Below are positions 6,192 to 9,282 of a DNA stretch of 9,282 nucleotides, one piece after another. Positions within the stretch are counted from its first letter, which is position 1. Every line of letters starts with the position of its first letter. The notes under the pieces were generated by a model. The model was not told the origin of the DNA. It ran no database searches and was given only the letters and a program-made list of their open reading frames with translations. The position numbers were made by a program, and so were the translations under genes. Source of the DNA: Actinomycetota bacterium (lineage in GTDB: Bacteria > Actinomycetota > UBA4738 > HRBIN12). Location of the stretch: positions 1-9,282 of the forward strand of contig VAYX01000074.1 of assembly GCA_005885325.1 (NCBI GenBank). Reading direction: 5' to 3'.

Positions 6192-6626
6192 CTATAACGG
6201 CGGGGTCCCCAAGATCTTGCGCGTTCGCCGAGCCATACCCTCGAGGACCTTGAGGGCGAGGTCGGGCTCCTCGCGCAGAAGGCGGCGGAACGCCGCTCGC
6301 TCGATCCGGATCGTCGTGAGCGGGCTGGACGCGATCACCGACGCGGCCCTGGGCTCGCCGTCGAGCAGGGAGAGCTCGCCGAAGAAGTCGCCGGGTCCGA
6401 GCTGCGCCTCCCGGCGGGCGGTGACGATCTTGCCCTTCACCACCTTGGCTTCGCCGTCGACGATCACATAGAAGGCCTTGCCGGGATCGCCCCGCTTCAC
6501 GATGACTCGGCCGGCGTTGTAACTGCTCTCCTGGGCCAGGGACGCTACGCGACGCAGGTGGGTCTGCGAGAGCCCTGCGAAGAGGGGCACGCGGGCGAGC
6601 AGCTCAACCTCGGGTTGGCCTGGCAC
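6192..6626 (-). CDS. Stand-alone cyclic nucleotide-binding domain protein (PRAA-type cassette)
   Basis: This 144-residue protein is a single cNMP-binding domain: N-terminal helix (VELLARVPLFAGLSQTHLRRVA), beta roll with GDPGKAFYVIVDGEAKV, and phosphate-binding cassette FFGELSLLDGEPRAASV with Glu84 and Arg93. A basic C-terminal helix (MARRTRKIL) follows. It has no DNA-binding or other output domain. Ala94 follows the phosphate-binding Arg, as in the cAMP-selective sites of eukaryotic protein kinase A, in contrast to the Thr in the other CNB protein of this window. The start is GTG 6626, since the frame is closed by TGA a few codons upstream. No strong Shine-Dalgarno is seen. The gene faces the cyclase tail to tail (112 bases between stops). 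It lies about 100 bases downstream of the propeller gene on the same strand, so co-transcription with that gene is possible. Confidence 0.87.
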   Translation of the reverse strand: MPGQPEVELLARVPLFAGLSQTHLRRVASLAQESSYNAGRVIVKRGDPGKAFYVIVDGEAKVVKGKIVTARREAQLGPGDFFGELSLLDGEPRAASVIASSPLTTIRIERAAFRRLLREEPDLALKVLEGMARRTRKILGTPPL

Positions 6627-6728
6627 GCCCGTATTTCACCAGCAGCCCGGCCCGATGACACCCCGATATCGGCGGGACGGCGCGGACTACCGCATTTCGG
6701 TCGTTCGACTGAACCGACGCTTGCGCGG

Positions 6729-8450
6729 TCACGTCGTTTCCTCAAGCGTTGCGTCGAGATCGTTCGTGATCCAGAGGTGCTGGGCATCCTCGGCGATGGC
6801 GATAGGCCCTCGTCCTGTGACCACCGTCCCAACCACGCGGTTGCTGTCGGGATCGATCCGGCTGACCGTGTCGCTCGAGTAGTTGGTCACCCACACTCCG
6901 TCGGCGGATGCCACCACGCCCATCGGTCGCTCGCCGACTCGAATGACCACCACACGGTTCGTCGTGGCGTCGAGACGGCTCACCGTCCCATCCAGGGAGT
7001 TCGTGACCCAGGCGGTGCCTGGGCTCGCCGCGATCGCTGTCGGGCCGGCGCCGACCGGGATGGTTGCCACCACGTGGTTCGTGGCGGGATCGATGCGGCT
7101 CACCGTATCGTCGAGGTAGCTGGCGACCCACACGGCCTCGGTCGTGCCGGCCACGCTGACCGCTCCTGCTCCGACCTCGATGCGCGCCGTCACTGCCCCC
7201 GTTTCCGGATCGATCCGCCAAACGGACCCCGGGTCGAAGACTCCGCCGAACTCGCCTTCGTGCCCAAGCCTCGCTGGACCGTACTGACTCACCCACAGAG
7301 CACCTCCCGCGGCCGCGATGCCGCTGATATCGCCATCCGTCGATTTGAAGGGCATCCGGAACTTCGCGGTGATCTGCCCGGTCGCCGGGTCAAGCCCGAA
7401 GAGCGTGGCGGGCCCGGGGAACGAGACAACGGTCCACACGCGCCCGAACCCTGACGCCAACCCCGATGGTCGCCAGTCCGCCTGCGTCAGCCCCAATCGC
7501 TCGAGCTTCCTACCCTGGACCAGGCGCACTGCCGCTCCGACGGGTCGATGGGTGCGCGCATCGAAGCGTTGAAGCCCGGGTCCCGTCTGCCGGTCCGGCC
7601 AGGCGGCCGTCTGATAGGCCGACGCAGCGTCACCGATAGACGCCACCCAGATGGAGTCTCCGGACACGGTTACCGCTATTGGGCCCGTCATCCTCGGAAC
7701 AGGCACGATCGCACCGCTTATCGCCGGAGTGGGCGGCGAACCAGTCGCGGCCACCTGTTCGACCGGCTGCAGCCCGGCCACCAAGGCACCCAGGAGCGCC
7801 GTGGTCCCGGCTCCGAACTCATGAAGGGTCGCGACGTAGTCGACACCCTCCTGGTTCCAGAAGAACCTCACGTGGTTGCCGAAGTACGCGCCCGCGCTAC
7901 CCGCCCGGATTAGGAGTCCGCTCTTTTCACCGAGCACCGCGGGGTGCGCCCCGGGAGGCGGGCCGCAGCACGCGCCCTGAACGTACAGTTCAAAGTGCAG
8001 GAACCGGTCAGGGCGGTTCTTCGTCGGGTCATCCTCGTATGGGGCGTTGTACGTGAAGTTCAGCAAGACCGATCCAGGGCCCGTCCCGAAGGGGAGGAGG
8101 TTCGGATCGTCCGTGGCGACGACACCGATCGGTTGCGGTGGCAGCCCCGGCTCGGAGTTCGAGCTCACGCTGGGGCGAGGAAGGAGCGTCGGGCACAGCA
8201 CGGTCCGAGAGGTCAGCTCCTGCGCTCGCCGGCAGGCCTCGAGCACGATCCTGGGGGACGGGTAGAGGGGAACCTCCGCGACCGTCATCGACGCCAACCC
8301 CAGCGCCGGCGGTCGAGTGGAACGTGTGCCTGGCTCCTGCGTGCAAACCGCCAGAGCGACCGCCATCGCGACCAATGCCGCTGATCCACCCAGCATGATC
8401 GTTCGCCTCGGGGCGACGCCCAGTGTTCCGGGTCTTGGAGCCATCATCAC
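6729..8450 (-). CDS. Exported protein with a C-terminal YVTN/NHL-type beta-propeller
   Basis: This protein has 573 residues. Residues 15-36 form a signal sequence (RRTIML, then a hydrophobic run) ending at Cys36 in LAVC. This could be a lipobox, although Val before the Cys is unusual. Residues about 55-230 form a domain I do not recognise, with Cys73, Cys86 and a Cys161-Cys162 pair and the ending YVATLHEFGAGTTALL. Residues about 255-573 are a beta-propeller of about seven repeats of the form P-x-A-(I/V)-A…(V/A)WV-x-(N/S)…DTVSRIDP-x-(T/S)-N-x-VV. The last four repeats (residues 427-567) are regular, at about 40 residues each, and the seventh stops mid-blade, as if closed by an N-terminal strand. 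Such propellers usually bind ligands or proteins outside the cell. No enzymatic residues are evident. The reverse-strand start is GTG 8450, or ATG one or two codons on, preceded by GGAGGAGGAG. The CNB gene follows on the same strand. Confidence 0.78.
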   Translation of the reverse strand: MMMAPRPGTLGVAPRRTIMLGGSAALVAMAVALAVCTQEPGTRSTRPPALGLASMTVAEVPLYPSPRIVLEACRRAQELTSRTVLCPTLLPRPSVSSNSEPGLPPQPIGVVATDDPNLLPFGTGPGSVLLNFTYNAPYEDDPTKNRPDRFLHFELYVQGACCGPPPGAHPAVLGEKSGLLIRAGSAGAYFGNHVRFFWNQEGVDYVATLHEFGAGTTALLGALVAGLQPVEQVAATGSPPTPAISGAIVPVPRMTGPIAVTVSGDSIWVASIGDAASAYQTAAWPDRQTGPGLQRFDARTHRPVGAAVRLVQGRKLERLGLTQADWRPSGLASGFGRVWTVVSFPGPATLFGLDPATGQITAKFRMPFKSTDGDISGIAAAGGALWVSQYGPARLGHEGEFGGVFDPGSVWRIDPETGAVTARIEVGAGAVSVAGTTEAVWVASYLDDTVSRIDPATNHVVATIPVGAGPTAIAASPGTAWVTNSLDGTVSRLDATTNRVVVIRVGERPMGVVASADGVWVTNYSSDTVSRIDPDSNRVVGTVVTGRGPIAIAEDAQHLWITNDLDATLEETT

Positions 8451-8451
8451 C

Positions 8452-8463
8452 AGGAGACTCCTC
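8452..8463 (-). promoter_or_regulatory. Purine-rich Shine-Dalgarno of the propeller gene
   Basis: On the reverse strand a GGAGGAGGAG run lies about 7-10 bases before three consecutive candidate start codons (GTG, ATG, ATG at 8450-8442). The strong site supports this start region. The two ATGs are at least as well spaced as the GTG, so the first residue is uncertain by one or two codons. Confidence 0.5.
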
Positions 8464-8665
8464 CTCCGGTCCTTGGGTTTCCGGCCGTTCGGCGTCCGCG
8501 CGTGCGCCGATGGCCCAAACCGCTGCTTGACTCACGTTGCCAATGTCGGACTGTTGGCTCAGCGGGTTCGCGAACACCCCGTCCCCCAGCACCGCAACCC
8601 AGCGGCGGCAGTCTCACTCCTTGCCAGCGCAGCAGCGACCGAGTCGAGCGCGGGGCCGAAGCGGG

Positions 8666-9282
8666 CTACTCGGCGCGCCGAGGTCCTTCTGGCCGGTCGC
8701 CGGGAACGAATAGCCGGGCGAATGACCACACGATCGCCGCGACCCCGAACCCCGCGAGCCACACGAGGTCGTCCGGCGGGTGCAGAGCGAAGAAGTCGCG
8801 TGCCGGCGGTATCAACATCACCGCGAGGAAGAACCCGGCCATCGACCACACCAACAGGCGCGCTCGGGTAGGCGGCGCCGCGATGATCGAGAGCACCAAC
8901 GGCCCGATCCACGTGAGGACCATCGTCGCTGCGGTGCGCTGCTGCCCGAGCGTGATGCCGGCTCCTCGCCCTCCCGGGCCGAGATGGAGGGCGTCGTCCA
9001 GAACCACCTGCGAAAGGGCGACCTCACGCTCGGTGTCGTCACGAAGGACGGCGGCCTTCGGTGCCGTCAGCACGGAGAGCCGGTCCAACGTCCGCTTCGC
9101 CCGAAGCTCCTGTACGATCCCGATCAGCGTGTTCGCGATCAACGCGAAGCCGAACAGCGCGTCGCGGAACTGCCCCACCAACAGGATCACCACGAGCATC
9201 GCGCCGAGCAGCGCGTTGAACCGGGTGAGCACATTCGCGCGGACGATCTGCGTGACGGTCCGCGTCAGGTGCGGACGGCACG
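8666..9282 (-). pseudogene. CtpE-like P-type cation ATPase, internally deleted in frame; 5' end beyond the window
   Basis: Read on the reverse strand from the right edge, the frame begins TVTQIVRANVLTRFNALLGA, then two membrane helices (GAMLVVILLVGQF, ALFGFALIANTLIGIVQEL), RAKRTLDRL and the first strands of the actuator domain (VVLDDALHLGPG). This matches the N-terminus of CtpE-type ATPases, known in mycobacteria as calcium transporters. It then jumps directly to the C-terminal membrane part (GITLGQQRTAATMVL, IPPARDFFAL, last helix to residue 188). The TGES loop, the phosphorylation motif DKTGT, the nucleotide-binding domain and the middle helices are all missing. The junction is near 8960-8975. 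A full CtpE is about 800 residues, while about 230 would remain here. The frame stays open across the junction to a stop at 8666. It cannot be an active pump. A recent deletion, an assembly join, or a kept membrane protein are all possible. There are at least 16 further codons to the edge and no start in view. Confidence 0.72.

Noticed and set aside
6750..7172. DNA repeats of about 125 bases as a possible CRISPR or satellite array
   Set aside because: The periodicity is the coding signal of diverged propeller blades, not exact DNA repeats with spacers.
6558..7454. Long + strand open frame opposite the propeller gene
   Set aside because: It is a shadow of the propeller repeats. It is rich in Arg/His/Asp, shows no recognisable domain, and the reverse frame has clear propeller motifs.
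8527..8560. TTGACT at 8527-8532 as a + strand -35 box
   Set aside because: There is no credible -10 at the right spacing and no + strand gene downstream. The flanking genes are both on the reverse strand.
8566..8575. Ten-base palindrome GTTCGCGAAC in the gap upstream of the propeller gene, as an operator
   Set aside because: It is a single copy in GC-rich DNA, where such a match is expected by chance. It is not adjacent to a recognisable promoter, and no local regulator is known to fit it.

Overview
The window is high-GC DNA (roughly two thirds G+C by eye) with GTG and TTG starts, short Shine-Dalgarno sequences and signs of leaderless transcription. The protein families look actinobacterial: a MerR-like/class III nucleotidyl cyclase, a CtpE-like P-type ATPase, a small lysine-rich protein and a tRNA lacking an encoded CCA end. 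I infer a member of Actinomycetota, perhaps a deep-branching or uncultured one. No single marker fixes this.

Layout, left to right. (1) At 140-277 lies a 45-residue Lys/Ala/Ser-rich protein with a strong ribosome binding site. (2) At 396-1790 lies a fused nucleotidyltransferase/CDP-alcohol phosphotransferase that matches inositol-1-phosphate cytidylyltransferase/di-myo-inositol-phosphate phosphate synthase, a compatible-solute enzyme. (3) Between about 1791 and 2258 is a stretch of gene debris. It holds the C-terminal half of a cupin on the + strand, then an abutting frameshifted piece of a tyrosine integrase on the - strand, then a clean 45-bp 3' half of tRNA-Arg(CCT). This reads as the end of a decayed element that had integrated into a tRNA gene. 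(4) At 2318-4781 come a stand-alone cyclic-nucleotide-binding (CNB) protein, a convergent small zinc ribbon, a four-cysteine HiPIP-like protein and an SthA-like pyridine nucleotide transhydrogenase that lacks both redox cysteines. (5) At 4871-6079 is a nucleotidyl cyclase with MerR-like N-terminal modules, facing a second CNB protein on the - strand (6192-6626). (6) At 6729-8450 (-) is an exported beta-propeller protein. (7) At the right edge (8666 to beyond 9282, -) is a CtpE-like P-type ATPase that has lost its whole catalytic core in frame.

The most coherent biology is a local cyclic-nucleotide module. One cyclase is flanked on both sides by single-domain CNB proteins, and their phosphate-binding cassettes differ at the residue that separates cAMP from cGMP selectivity in eukaryotic kinases (PRTA in one, PRAA in the other). 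The CNB proteins have no DNA-binding or enzymatic output domain, so they would have to act by binding partners. The redox pair (HiPIP-like protein and transhydrogenase) sits between one CNB gene and the cyclase. A regulatory link is only a guess from position.
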